In this document: piece after piece, positions 37,658 to 46,898 of the stretch
Numbering within the stretch: position 1 is the stretch's first letter
How the letters are laid out: every line of letters starts with the position of its first letter
Assembly: GCF_019744875.1 (NCBI RefSeq)
Contig: NZ_JAIETU010000006.1
Coordinates: 434,001-498,000, forward strand
DNA from: Hyphomicrobium sp.
GTDB lineage: Bacteria; Pseudomonadota; Alphaproteobacteria; Rhizobiales; Hyphomicrobiaceae
Length of the DNA stretch: 64,000 nt
Reading direction: 5' to 3'
Program-made: the position numbers and the translations under genes
Notes under the pieces: generated by a model
The model's input: the letters and a program-made list of their open reading frames with translations, nothing else
Told to the model about the DNA's origin: nothing
Database searches by the model: none

Positions 37658-38929
37658 GTGGACGCGCGACGCGACGACGTTCCGAACGATGGCGGCGCCC
37701 CCCAAGCGGGCGACGCGGTGGAGGTTCCCGTGACGGACACGGTGCGCCCGCCGCTGTTTGCGCGACTATGGCCCGACTTTACGCTGACCCCGATCAACGC
37801 GCGGCGCTGGGCCAACTTCAAAGCCAACCGCCGCGGCTACTGGAGCTTCCTCATTTTCCTGGGGCTCTGCTTCGTGATGATGTTCGCGGAGCTGCTCGCC
37901 AACGACCGGCCGCTGATCGCGCGCTACAAGGGCGAGACGCTTTTTCCGGTGCTGGTCGACTATCCGGAATCGAAGTTTGGCGGGTTCCTGGCTGTCACGG
38001 ACTATCGCGACCCGACCATCATCGACGAGATCGAGGCGAACGGCTGGATGCTCTGGCCGCCGATCCGCTATTCCTACGACACGATCAACAAGGACTATCC
38101 CAACCGGGCTGACGCGGAAGGCAAGTGTACGATCGAGCGCGACGGCGCACAGCGCCAGGGTGGGCTCGGGTACCCGGCGCCACCGCAATGGGCGGGACGG
38201 GCCAAGCTCTGCGACGCGCCGCCAGATCAGCTTGCGCGCTACAACGCGATTGGGAATTGGAACTGGCTGGGCCTCGACAACCAGGGCCGCGACGTGCTCG
38301 CCCGCGTGATCTACGGGTTCAGGATCTCGGTGCTGTTCGGGCTCATCCTGACGATCCTTTCGAGCATTGTTGGCGTCGCCGCGGGTGCGGTTCAGGGCTA
38401 TTACGGCGGCTGGATCGACCTCGTCATGCAGCGCTTCCTAGAGATCTGGGGCAACATTCCGACGCTCTACGTGCTGATCATCATCGCGGCCGTGCTCGTG
38501 CCGGGGTTCTGGACGCTGCTGCTCGTGCTGCTCGCTTTCCAATGGACGTCACTCGTTGGCGTCGTGCGGGCCGAATTCCTGCGGGCGCGCAATTTCGAGT
38601 ACGTGCGCGCGGCGCGTGCGCTCGGTCTTCCGGACCGGACGATCATGCGAAAGCACGTGCTGCCGAACGCCATGGTGGCCGCGTTGACGTTCATGCCGTT
38701 CCAGCTTTCGAGCTCGATCACGACGCTGACCTCGCTCGACTTCCTCGGTCTCGGCCTGCCGCCTGGCTCGCCGTCGCTGGGTGAGCTGCTGCTGCAAGGC
38801 AAGGGTGACCTCGGCGCGTGGTGGCTCGGCATGTCCGCGTTCTTCTCGATTGCGATCATGCTGTCGCTGTTGATCTTCATCTTCGAAGCGGTGCGCGACG
38901 CGCTCGACCCGCGCAAGACGTTCGCCTGA
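37658..38929 (+). CDS. yejE: Peptide ABC transporter permease YejE
   Basis: Second permease subunit. GTG start with GGGAGG in the end of yejB before it. A hydrophilic N-tail, membrane helix about 50-70, a large periplasmic domain (about 75-205) typical of YejE, then five membrane helices and the coupling motif EYVRAARALGLPDRTIMRKH. Longer than ordinary OppC proteins because of the periplasmic domain. 423 residues. Confidence 0.94.
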   Translation: MDARRDDVPNDGGAPQAGDAVEVPVTDTVRPPLFARLWPDFTLTPINARRWANFKANRRGYWSFLIFLGLCFVMMFAELLANDRPLIARYKGETLFPVLVDYPESKFGGFLAVTDYRDPTIIDEIEANGWMLWPPIRYSYDTINKDYPNRADAEGKCTIERDGAQRQGGLGYPAPPQWAGRAKLCDAPPDQLARYNAIGNWNWLGLDNQGRDVLARVIYGFRISVLFGLILTILSSIVGVAAGAVQGYYGGWIDLVMQRFLEIWGNIPTLYVLIIIAAVLVPGFWTLLLVLLAFQWTSLVGVVRAEFLRARNFEYVRAARALGLPDRTIMRKHVLPNAMVAALTFMPFQLSSSITTLTSLDFLGLGLPPGSPSLGELLLQGKGDLGAWWLGMSAFFSIAIMLSLLIFIFEAVRDALDPRKTFA

Positions 38930-38943
38930 GGAGCGCAGCACAG

Positions 38944-40575
38944 ATGGCCAAAGAGGTGCTCATCAACGTCAAGAACCTGTCGGTGGCGTTTCGCTCCGGC
39001 GGCGTGACGACGACGGCGGTCAAGGGCGTGTCGTTCACGATCAACAAGGGCGAGACCGTCGCGCTGGTGGGCGAGTCCGGCAGCGGCAAGTCCGTGTCCG
39101 CGCTCTCGATCCTGCGCCTGTTGCCCTATCCGGCCGCCTCGCACCCCACGGGGCAGATCTTTCTCGATGGCAAGGATATCCTCAGCGCGCCGGAATCCGC
39201 GCTCAAGCGCATTCGCGGCGGGCGGGTCTCGATCATCTTTCAGGAGCCGATGACGTCGCTCAATCCGCTGCACACGATCGAGCGGCAGGTAGGTGAGACG
39301 CTGATGCTTCATCGCGGATTGAAGGGGCCGGCGGCACGCAAGCGCGTGCTGGAGCTGTTGACCAAGGTCGGTATTCCGGAGCCGGAGAAGCGTCTCGATG
39401 CGTTTCCGCATCAGCTCTCGGGCGGACAGCGTCAGCGCGTGATGATCGCGATGGCGCTTGCGAACGAGCCGGATCTCCTGATCGCGGACGAGCCGACGAC
39501 GGCGCTCGACGTGACCATCCAGGCCCAGATCCTCGAGCTCTTGCGCAACCTGCAGCGCGAAATGGGCATGGCGATGCTGCTGATCACGCACGATCTCGGC
39601 ATAGTGCGGCGGATGGCCGAGCGCGTCTACGTGATGCAGAACGGCGAGATCGTGGAGGAGCAGCCGACGGAGGCGCTGTTCGCCGCGCCGAAGCATCCCT
39701 ACACGCGCCATCTCATTGCCGCCGAGCCGAGGGGAGAGCCGCCGCGTTTCGACGCCTCGGCGCCCGTCGTGGCAGAGACGCAGGATCTCAAGGTGTGGTT
39801 TCCGATCAAGCGCGGATTGCTCCAGCGCACCGTCGATCACGTCAAGGCGGTGGACGGGCTGTCGGTCAAGATTTACGCGGGGCAGACGGTCGGTGTGGTG
39901 GGTGAGTCCGGGTCCGGCAAGACCACGCTCGGCCTGGCGATGCTGCGGTTGATCTCGTCGAGCGGCCCGATCGTCTACATGGGCAAACGGATCGACGGGC
40001 TGTCGTCGCGCGAGATGCGGCCGTTCCGGCGCGATATGCAGGTCGTGTTCCAGGATCCCTACGGATCGCTGTCGCCCAGGCTTTCGATTTTCGAGATCAT
40101 CGAGGAAGGGCTTCTGATCCAGAAGCCGGAATGGACGAGCGAGCAGCGGCGCGAGCAGGCCGCGCGAGCGCTCCAGGACGTCGGTCTCGATCCCAAGGCT
40201 CTCGATCGCTACCCGCACGAGTTCTCGGGTGGGCAGCGCCAGCGCATTGCCATCGCGCGCGCCATGGCGCTCGAGCCGAAGTTCATCGTGCTCGACGAGC
40301 CGACCAGCGCGCTCGACATGAGCGTGCAGGCGCAGATCGTCGATCTGCTGCGGGAGCTGCAGGCCAAGCGTAACCTGGCCTATGTCTTCATCAGTCACGA
40401 CCTCAGGGTCGTGCGGGCGCTGTGCAACTACGTGATCGTGATGCGCAACGGCCGCGCCGTCGAGGAAGGGCCGGCTGACGAGATCTTCACCGCGCCGAAG
40501 GCCGAATACACGAAGGCGCTTTTGGCTGCTGCGTTCGATCTCAAGGTGGCGCATCGCGCGGCGGTCTCAGGCTGA
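38944..40575 (+). CDS. yejF: Peptide ABC transporter ATP-binding protein YejF (two ATPase domains)
   Basis: A fused double ABC ATPase that powers the Yej importer. Each half has Walker A ([12 protein letters not shown] near 40; [12 protein letters not shown] near 320), the ABC signature ([24 protein letters not shown]), Walker B ([24 protein letters not shown]) and the switch His (ITHDLG; ISHDLR). The ATG at 38944 follows GAGGAG by nine bases; the open frame upstream only overlaps yejE. 543 residues. The stop codon lies in a 23-bp tandem duplication. Confidence 0.95.
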   Translation: MAKEVLINVKNLSVAFRSGGVTTTAVKGVSFTINKGETVALVGESGSGKSVSALSILRLLPYPAASHPTGQIFLDGKDILSAPESALKRIRGGRVSIIFQEPMTSLNPLHTIERQVGETLMLHRGLKGPAARKRVLELLTKVGIPEPEKRLDAFPHQLSGGQRQRVMIAMALANEPDLLIADEPTTALDVTIQAQILELLRNLQREMGMAMLLITHDLGIVRRMAERVYVMQNGEIVEEQPTEALFAAPKHPYTRHLIAAEPRGEPPRFDASAPVVAETQDLKVWFPIKRGLLQRTVDHVKAVDGLSVKIYAGQTVGVVGESGSGKTTLGLAMLRLISSSGPIVYMGKRIDGLSSREMRPFRRDMQVVFQDPYGSLSPRLSIFEIIEEGLLIQKPEWTSEQRREQAARALQDVGLDPKALDRYPHEFSGGQRQRIAIARAMALEPKFIVLDEPTSALDMSVQAQIVDLLRELQAKRNLAYVFISHDLRVVRALCNYVIVMRNGRAVEEGPADEIFTAPKAEYTKALLAAAFDLKVAHRAAVSG

Positions 40576-40600
40576 ACCGCGCGGCGGTCGCAGGCTGAAC
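40555..40600. repeat. Tandem duplication of 23 bp over the yejF stop codon
   Basis: Two adjacent 23-base units (40555-40577 and 40578-40600), identical but for one T-to-G change, both containing CGCGCGGCGGTC and CAGGCTGAAC. The first holds the yejF TGA, so the second is non-coding. It looks like a recent slippage duplication. Confidence 0.85.
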
Positions 40601-40710
40601 GCTGTGCGCTTTTTTAGTTTTCCTTTCCGGTCTCGGATCGCGGTTCTCTGCTTGAGAGACACCGGCATTTGGGACATGTTGAGCCGCCCCCACCCTCTTT
40701 GGTTCCGTGT

Positions 40711-41160
40711 ATGACTATGCCGAACGATTTCGCATCGACGCCGGTTTCCGCCACGATCGAGCAACTGCGCTATTGGGTGCCGACGATCAAGGACGTGGCG
40801 CGCGTGATCGAAAGCGACGATACGGGCAACGGGTGGACGCTCAACATCGTTCCCAAAGTCGCATCAGCCTGTCCGGTGGCGATCACGCTGCGGGAGAGCG
40901 GACGCTTCGATATCGTGATCGCGGGGGAGGGCTACGCGGATCGCGGGTTCGGTTCGCTCGATCAGATCGTGGCGCTCTTGGAGCGCATCGCCGACGGCCG
41001 CGTCGTGCAGCGCCGCTGGGTTAGCCGGGCGACGGGCGCTGCGACGGGCGTCGAGACGATGGTGCCCTTGGGAGACGGATTGGTCTGGCGCAATGGCCCC
41101 GAGCCGGATGGGGCTTCCGAGCGGCGCGACCGCCACTTCCTGCCTTACCGGCGCATCTGA
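40711..41160 (+). CDS. Conserved-looking protein of unknown function
   Basis: 149 residues, acidic to neutral, no signal peptide or membrane segment. The body has alternating strand/helix character (WTLNIVPKVASACPVAITLRE, FDIVIAGEGYADRGFGSLD, QIVALLERIADGRVVQRRW) suggesting a small globular cytosolic domain. The start is one of two close ATGs (40711 or 40717); no strong ribosome site is seen. It lies 135 bases after yejF on the same strand and converges on the NlpC/P60 gene. Function unknown. Confidence 0.7.
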   Translation: MTMPNDFASTPVSATIEQLRYWVPTIKDVARVIESDDTGNGWTLNIVPKVASACPVAITLRESGRFDIVIAGEGYADRGFGSLDQIVALLERIADGRVVQRRWVSRATGAATGVETMVPLGDGLVWRNGPEPDGASERRDRHFLPYRRI

Positions 41161-41186
41161 GTGACGCGCTACGCAACCCCGCACGA

Positions 41187-42155
41187 TCAGGCTTCCGGCG
41201 CGCTCGGCTTGGCTTCGCCTTCGGCTGCTTTCAATCGGCGGATGGCGATGATCGGCGAGCCGTCCTTGGCACGCGCGATGCGTTCGGCGGCTTCAGGCAG
41301 CGTTTCCGCCGTGACGGCCATGTGGTGGGCATTGGCGTGCACGAGCATCAGGCCGTCCGACATGATGCCGACGTGGCCCTTCCAGAACACGAGGTCGCCG
41401 CGCACGAGGTTTTCGAGCTGCGGCTGGATCGGCACGGCTTCACCCAGCTCGGCGGCCTGCATGTCGGAATCGCGCGGGCAGCTCCGCCCGGCCGCCTCGA
41501 GCGAGACCTGGACGAGGCCCGAGCAATCGATGCCGATGCGCGTTCGCCCGCCCCAGAGATAGGGCGAGCCGATGTGGCGTTCGGCGATGTCGACGAAGTC
41601 GCGCTCGAAACGATCGCGCTCCGTGAGATGGCGCGTGACGACGAAGCCGCCGCGTTCGAGGCGGCAGAATTTTTCGCTCCAGTCGACGACGCGGACCTCG
41701 GCGTTGAGGGGCAGATGCATGAGCGGCGGCGTCTTGATGTCGGCCACCGGGTAGACGAACGTGCCGAGCGATTTGACGCGATGCGTGGTCGAGAGAATTT
41801 CGGTCGTGAGGGCGGCGGCGGGCAGGTAGCCGACGTAGCGGTCGCGCTGAAGCTGGATCCATGCCCAGCCTTCGGCCTCGTCGTAGACCTTCACCAGCTC
41901 TCCGAAGAGGGCTTCCGTGTCCAGGCCGAGCGTCGGATTGGGGGCGCGGCGCAAGGGCACGGCGGGGCGCGCGACCTGGCGAACGGAGCCTGCAGAGTAA
42001 CGTGGTGCGGTGACGGCGCCACGCAGCGACAGGGCCGCAAGGTCGTCGCGGAAAACGTGGCGGCGGGGATCGAGCTTTTGCGCCGGGGCGTCGCCTGCCG
42101 CCGTCTCGGCGGGCGGTTGCTTCGGTGCGTCCTTGTCGGGTGCGTCGTTCGTCAT
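41187..42155 (-). CDS. NlpC/P60 cell-wall hydrolase with SH3-type domains
   Basis: Probable D-Glu/Dap-type peptidoglycan endopeptidase. Bacterial SH3-like regions (about 50-175; the first with WAWIQLQRDRYVGYLP) lead to an NlpC/P60 domain with the triad Cys211 (GIDCSGLV), His261 (GHVGIM) and His273 (HANAHH). No signal peptide is visible in the Pro/Ala-rich N-terminus, which is common for this alphaproteobacterial family and suggests a cytosolic or recycling role. Its ATG overlaps the TGA of the aminopeptidase gene by four bases, so the two are translationally coupled and may process wall peptides in series (inference). Confidence 0.9.
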   Translation of the reverse strand: MTNDAPDKDAPKQPPAETAAGDAPAQKLDPRRHVFRDDLAALSLRGAVTAPRYSAGSVRQVARPAVPLRRAPNPTLGLDTEALFGELVKVYDEAEGWAWIQLQRDRYVGYLPAAALTTEILSTTHRVKSLGTFVYPVADIKTPPLMHLPLNAEVRVVDWSEKFCRLERGGFVVTRHLTERDRFERDFVDIAERHIGSPYLWGGRTRIGIDCSGLVQVSLEAAGRSCPRDSDMQAAELGEAVPIQPQLENLVRGDLVFWKGHVGIMSDGLMLVHANAHHMAVTAETLPEAAERIARAKDGSPIIAIRRLKAAEGEAKPSAPEA

Positions 42156-43603
42156 GCCTGTGCTTCTTTGGCGAGCATCGAAAACAGGGCGCGGGCCGTG
42201 TGCGGCTCGCCGCCCTTGGGACCGAGGGGGCGCGGAGCCGGGCGCCAGCCATAGAGGTCGAAGTGGGCGAAGCGGCGCGCGTTCTTGACGAACCGCTTGA
42301 GGAAGAGCGCGGCCGTGATGGCGCCGGCGAAGGGCGACTCGTAGACGTTATTCATGTCGGCCACGTCGCTGTCGAGGTGGCGTTCGTAACCGGGCCAGAG
42401 CGGCAGCCGCCAGACCGGATCGCCGGTGGCCATGCCGTGGCTCGCGACGGAGGCGGCAAAGGCGTCGTCGTCGGTGAAGAGAGCGGGAAGGTCGGGGCCG
42501 AGCGCCACGCGCGCCGCGCCCGTGAGCGTTGCGAACGTGATCAGCGTGTCGGGGCTTTCCTCGTCGGCCAGGGAGAGCGCGTCGGCCAGCACGAGACGCC
42601 CTTCGGCGTCCGTGTTGCCGATTTCGACCGTCCGGCCGGAGCGGCTCGTCAGCACGTCGCCCGGGCGGAAGGCGTCGCCCGCGATGCTGTTCTCGGCGGT
42701 GGCGATGAGCAGCCTCAAGCGCACGTCGAGGCCGCGGCTCATGATCAGCTCGGCGAGCGTCAGGGCGGCGGCCGCGCCACCCATGTCCTTTTTCATGAGC
42801 AGCATGGCGGAGGCCGGCTTGATGTCGAGGCCGCCCGTGTCGAACGTGATGCCCTTGCCGACCAGCGTGATGGCCGGTGCGTCGGCGCGGCCGCCCGGGC
42901 GCTGCCAGCGCACGTCGATCAGGCGGGGACTGCGCGGATGGGCGCGGCCGACGGCGTGGATCAAGCGGAAGCCGCCCGCGAGCAGGTCGTCGCCGACGAT
43001 GGTGTGGATGCTGGCTCCGTGCGCGCGGGCCAGCGTGGCGGCTGCGGCCTCGAGCTCCTCGGGTCCAAGGTCGGAGGCGGGCGTGTTGATCAGGTCGCGG
43101 CCTTTCCAGACGGCGCCGACCTGGTTGACGATAGCCTGGTGGTCCAGCCCGGCCGGGATCTTGAGGCGCGCAGGCGGTTCGGCGCCGCCCTGGGTCTTGT
43201 AGCGGCGGAAGCGATAAGCCCCGAGGCCCCAGGCGATTGCCGCCAGCTCGGCGTGCGGGGTCTCGCGGGCCAGGTGATAGAGGCCGGCCGGCAGCGTCTG
43301 GGGAAGCTGGCCCACCAGCAGCTCCGAGGGGCCGCAGGGATCGGCGGCCTGCCCATTGCCCTGGCCGAGCACGACGCCTCCAAGCGCGCCTCCAGGGCCC
43401 GGGAATACGGCCTGCTTGCGGGGCGCGCTCGTGAACCGCGCGCCCGCGAGCCAGTGCTGCGCCGTGGCGTCGATCTCTCCAACGGTGGATAGCGAGGCGG
43501 CATCCGACACCAGCCAGATTGGTGTGCTGGGGTCTTTTTCATCGTGCGGGGCGAACACGTCCGAGGGGGAGAGCGTGGGCGCGGCAGCGGTCGATTCGGT
43601 CAT
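42152..43603 (-). CDS. Leucyl aminopeptidase family (M17) metallopeptidase
   Basis: Two-metal aminopeptidase releasing N-terminal amino acids. The catalytic domain has the M17 metal motifs VGKGITFDTGG, KKDMGGAA and NTDAEGRLVLADAL; the N-terminal half (about 1-180) is divergent from PepA, as in the alphaproteobacterial M17 subgroup. 483 residues. It is the first gene of a two-gene unit with the NlpC/P60 hydrolase. Wall-derived peptides are a plausible substrate, given the partner, but not shown by the sequence. Confidence 0.92.
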   Translation of the reverse strand: MTESTAAAPTLSPSDVFAPHDEKDPSTPIWLVSDAASLSTVGEIDATAQHWLAGARFTSAPRKQAVFPGPGGALGGVVLGQGNGQAADPCGPSELLVGQLPQTLPAGLYHLARETPHAELAAIAWGLGAYRFRRYKTQGGAEPPARLKIPAGLDHQAIVNQVGAVWKGRDLINTPASDLGPEELEAAAATLARAHGASIHTIVGDDLLAGGFRLIHAVGRAHPRSPRLIDVRWQRPGGRADAPAITLVGKGITFDTGGLDIKPASAMLLMKKDMGGAAAALTLAELIMSRGLDVRLRLLIATAENSIAGDAFRPGDVLTSRSGRTVEIGNTDAEGRLVLADALSLADEESPDTLITFATLTGAARVALGPDLPALFTDDDAFAASVASHGMATGDPVWRLPLWPGYERHLDSDVADMNNVYESPFAGAITAALFLKRFVKNARRFAHFDLYGWRPAPRPLGPKGGEPHTARALFSMLAKEAQA

Positions 43604-43734
43604 GGAGGGCTGGTCTCTGGAACTGCGTCACGACGACGACATCAGGGCGAAGTTTGGCCGCTTGGCGTCGTCTTGCGGAATGGGGCAATATCCTTACACA
43701 CGCACGGAAGGATAATCGCAAGGGGGCTTCGTTC

Positions 43735-44391
43735 ATGGCGGCGAATGGGTACCGACTGGTCATCGGAAACAAGAATACGTCCAGCTGGAGCCTAAGGCCG
43801 TGGCTTGCGATGAAAGAGGCCGCGATTCCCTTCGAGGAGGTCCGGATCAATCTTCGCGCTCCTGACATGAAGGATCAGATTCTGGCCCATTCGAAGGCCG
43901 GCAAGGTGCCGGTTCTGGAGACGGGCGATATCGCGATCTGGGACAGCCTCGCCATCCTCGAATTTCTGGCCGAGCAGTACCCCGATAAAGCTTTGTGGCC
44001 GTCCCAGACCGAGGCGCGGGCCTTGGCGCGGTCCGTCAGTGCGGAGATGCATTCGGGGTTTCAGGCGCTGCGCGAGCATTGCCCGATGAAGCTTCTGGCG
44101 CGGGAGCCCAAAGACGAGCTGATCGACCCGGTGCAGGTGAACATCCGCCGCATCGTCGAAATCTGGTCGGAGTGCCGGAAGCGCTTCGGCGGCAGCGGCC
44201 CCTTCCTGTTTTCGCACTTCACGATTGCGGATGCGATGTACGCGCCGGTCGCCTCGCGGTTCCGGACGTACGTTCCAGACCTCGCGCCGTTCGGTGACGA
44301 CGGCACGGCCGCGGCCTACATCGATGCCATCTTCGCCCTTCCGGGCATGGCCGAATGGTCGGAAGGCGCGCGCCAGGAGACGGGGGCCTAG
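43735..44391 (+). CDS. Glutathione S-transferase family protein
   Basis: Thioredoxin-like N-terminal domain (about 1-80; NKNTSSWSLRPWLAM near the glutathione site, KVPVLETGD with the cis-Pro, DSLAILEFL) plus an all-helical C-terminal domain. 218 residues. The ATG at 43735 follows AGGGGG; the frame open further upstream overlaps the divergent aminopeptidase start and is not used. Substrate unknown; similar proteins in this group are annotated as YfcF-like. Confidence 0.87.
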   Translation: MAANGYRLVIGNKNTSSWSLRPWLAMKEAAIPFEEVRINLRAPDMKDQILAHSKAGKVPVLETGDIAIWDSLAILEFLAEQYPDKALWPSQTEARALARSVSAEMHSGFQALREHCPMKLLAREPKDELIDPVQVNIRRIVEIWSECRKRFGGSGPFLFSHFTIADAMYAPVASRFRTYVPDLAPFGDDGTAAAYIDAIFALPGMAEWSEGARQETGA

Positions 44392-44485
44392 CCCCATCGG
44401 TTAAGCCTTTATTGACCGCTGTATCGGAAAGTGACGGGAGAGGGTGCCGGGCACCCTCATGTCATGCGATCAGCGGGAGAAGTCT

Positions 44486-45502
44486 ATGGCCGTCCTCGAC
44501 GCGCGCAACGCGGTGCCGAAGCCGGTTCGCTCCATTGGCGTCATTGCGGCCCTGTCGGCGTGCCTGATGCTTGGCGCATGCGCGCAGGTCGGCGGCGGCG
44601 ACGAGAGCGGGGGTCTGTTCTCGGCTCTTACGCCCGGTGCCGCAGAGCCCGCAGCGGCGCAGGCGCCTTCCGATCCGCGGCTCGCAACCGAATACTGGGG
44701 CAAAGAGTACGGCAAGAACCCGCGCGACCTCGACGCGGCGCTGGCCTATGCCCAGAACCTCCGCGTGACGGGACAGAAGCGCGAGGCAATGGCCGTTCTG
44801 CAGCAGGCCTCCATCGTGCACGGATCGGACAAGAAGCTCGCGGCGGACTATGGCCGGCTGGCGCTGGAGCTCGATCAGATCGGTGTCGCCAAAAAGGTGC
44901 TCGCCGTTGCCGACGACCCGACGAATCCCGACTGGCGCATCGTTCTTGCGCGCGGCACGGCGCTCGCCAAGGAAGGCAGCTACCGCGAAGCGATCACGTT
45001 CTACGAGCGCGCGCAGGCTCTGAACCCCGGGCACCCCTCGGTGCTCAACAACCTCGCGCTCGCTTATACGATGAGCGGGGAACCGGAGCGCGGCGAACAG
45101 CTTCTGCGGCAGGCTTCGGCCAGCGGCACAGAGAACGCCAAGGTTCGCCAGAACCTGGCTCTCGTCCTCGGCCTGCAAGGCAAGTACGACGAGGCCACGA
45201 AGGTCGCGTCCGTCGATCTCGATGCCGCACAAGCCAAGGCCAACACGGCGTTGCTGAAGAAGATGGTCAAGCTCGACGGCAAGCCGATGACGCCGTCCGC
45301 GCCCGACGCCGACACGTGGGCGCCGGCTGTTGTCGCAACCAAGGCTCCGGTGCCTGTCGCCGTGACCAAGGCGGCACCTGTGGCCGTCGCCAAGGCCGCG
45401 GCGCCCTCGGCTGCGCCCATGCTGCGTGCGAGCAAGGTCGAAACCGGATTCGGCGACGCGACGGGAAGCGGCAAGGCCGCATCGCTGTTCGAGGCCGACT
45501 AG
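44486..45502 (+). CDS. tadD: TPR lipoprotein, TadD-like pilus assembly protein
   Basis: Probable pilotin-like lipoprotein helping the Tad secretin. The ATG at 44486 follows GGGAGAAG. The signal peptide ends in the lipobox LGAC with Cys32 as the lipidated residue. TPR motifs span about 70-250 (YREAITFYERAQALNPGHPSVLNNL is the clearest, LALAYTMSGEPERGEQLLRQA next). An Ala/Val/Lys-rich tail follows. It converges on tadC and is the only tad gene on the plus strand, so it has its own promoter. Confidence 0.82.
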   Translation: MAVLDARNAVPKPVRSIGVIAALSACLMLGACAQVGGGDESGGLFSALTPGAAEPAAAQAPSDPRLATEYWGKEYGKNPRDLDAALAYAQNLRVTGQKREAMAVLQQASIVHGSDKKLAADYGRLALELDQIGVAKKVLAVADDPTNPDWRIVLARGTALAKEGSYREAITFYERAQALNPGHPSVLNNLALAYTMSGEPERGEQLLRQASASGTENAKVRQNLALVLGLQGKYDEATKVASVDLDAAQAKANTALLKKMVKLDGKPMTPSAPDADTWAPAVVATKAPVPVAVTKAAPVAVAKAAAPSAAPMLRASKVETGFGDATGSGKAASLFEAD

Positions 45503-45902
45503 GCCTACGCGCCGGCCGCGATCCCGCCGGCCTGCTTTCAAAGTTTGTTATGCCCATCACGTCGCGTCCGGAGAGATTCCTCGTCGGGCGCGCTTTCGCG
45601 CGTCCGGGAGACGATGCGGCTCTGCAGATCTCCTGCGGCCAGGCGTCCTCTGCCGCGCGACTGGATCGACTGAGACGCGGCGTGACATGATGCGAAAGGA
45701 GGATGTGTGACGTGCTTGCGCGTTGATGCGAACACGCGCACCGGGTGCTCGTCGCCGCTTCAATGGGGCATTGGCTAGGTATGCTGAACTCCGCCGGCAC
45801 GCACGAGATAGGTCCCCAATCGCCGCTGAGATTACGCGGGTGGGTGCCGCACGGTCTCACGCATACGCGCGCGGGCCTCGGGTCGGCGCAGCGCGTCGTT
45901 CG
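45503..45902. other. Convergent intergenic region between tadD and tadC
   Basis: 400 bases between converging genes. A weak stem, GCCGGC repeated at about 45511 and 45528, follows tadD but lacks a good T-run. Open frames here on both strands are Arg/Ala-rich and look like chance. No repeat or RNA gene recognised. Confidence 0.45.
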
Positions 45903-46880
45903 TCACTGCATCTTGAAGTAGTTGATTGCGGCCGGGCCCAGAATGACGAGGAACAGCACCGGCAGGAAGAACACGATCATGGGAACCGTGAGTTTCGGCG
46001 GGAGGGCCGCCGCCTTCTTCTCTGCGTCCGCCATGCGCATGTCGCGGTTTTCCTTCGCCATCACGCGCAGGGCTTGGCCGACGGGCGTGCCGTAGCGATC
46101 GGCCTGGATCAGCGCGGTGGTGACGGCCTTGACGGTCGGCAGAGCGGTGCGCTTGGCCAGGTTCTCGAATGCCTGTCGGCGCTCGGGCAGGTAGGAAAGC
46201 TCGGCTGTCGTCAGGGCCAGTTCCTCGCTGAGCTCGATGCTCTGGTTGGCGACTTCCTTGGCGACCTTGCCGAAAGCGGATTCGACCGACATGCCGGACT
46301 GGACACAGATGAGCAGCATGTCGAGCGCTTCCGGGAACGCGACCTTGATGGCCTGCTGGCGCTTCTGAGCGAGGTTCTCGATGAAGACGTTCGGGAAGTA
46401 GTAGCCCGCGCCACCCGCCGCCGTTGCATACAGCAGCTTCATCGAGTTCGATTGGTCGATGTGGGCGATCAGGAAGAAGTAGACGAGTGCGACGACGAAT
46501 GACAGCGGCGGAGCCGCAACGCGGAAGAACATGAACGCCACAAGAGGGCCCTGGCCCCGCAGGCCCGCCATCTTCAGCTTGTTGCGCAGCTCCTCGTTGT
46601 CGAACTGCTTGCGCAGGTTGAGCTTGTCGACAATGTTCTGCATGAACCCTTTCGGGGTTTGCCGAAGCTTGGCCTGACCGCTGCGGTCCTTTGACAGATC
46701 GGTCAGGCGCTGAGATCTCAGCTTGTCGCGCTCGGTCGCCATGATGCGCATGCGCTGGTTCATCTGATCGCGCGCGAGCATCGGCATGACAAGGGTCAGA
46801 ATCGTCGCAAACGCAGCCACAGCGGCCAGGAGGGTCGCCAGGAACTGCGGTGACATGATCGTGTTGACCAGATCTTGCAT
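45903..46880 (-). CDS. tadC: Tad pilus inner-membrane protein TadC
   Basis: Platform protein of the Tad/Flp type IVc pilus machine (T2SSF/GspF family). One N-terminal membrane helix (about 10-33), a cytoplasmic region, two central helices (about 115-165), the F domain with AFPEALDMLLICVQSGMS and a final helix (PMIVFFLPVLFLVILGP). 325 residues. It lies 18 bases after tadB on the same strand, as the last gene of the locus. Confidence 0.93.
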   Translation of the reverse strand: MQDLVNTIMSPQFLATLLAAVAAFATILTLVMPMLARDQMNQRMRIMATERDKLRSQRLTDLSKDRSGQAKLRQTPKGFMQNIVDKLNLRKQFDNEELRNKLKMAGLRGQGPLVAFMFFRVAAPPLSFVVALVYFFLIAHIDQSNSMKLLYATAAGGAGYYFPNVFIENLAQKRQQAIKVAFPEALDMLLICVQSGMSVESAFGKVAKEVANQSIELSEELALTTAELSYLPERRQAFENLAKRTALPTVKAVTTALIQADRYGTPVGQALRVMAKENRDMRMADAEKKAAALPPKLTVPMIVFFLPVLFLVILGPAAINYFKMQ

Positions 46881-46898
46881 GCGAGCTCTCTTAGGGTA

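Noticed and set aside
34586-37705. A 1039-codon minus-strand frame opposite yejA2 and yejB
   Set aside because: Same composition effect; Arg/Glu/Gln-rich with no domain, and it crosses two well-supported plus-strand genes.
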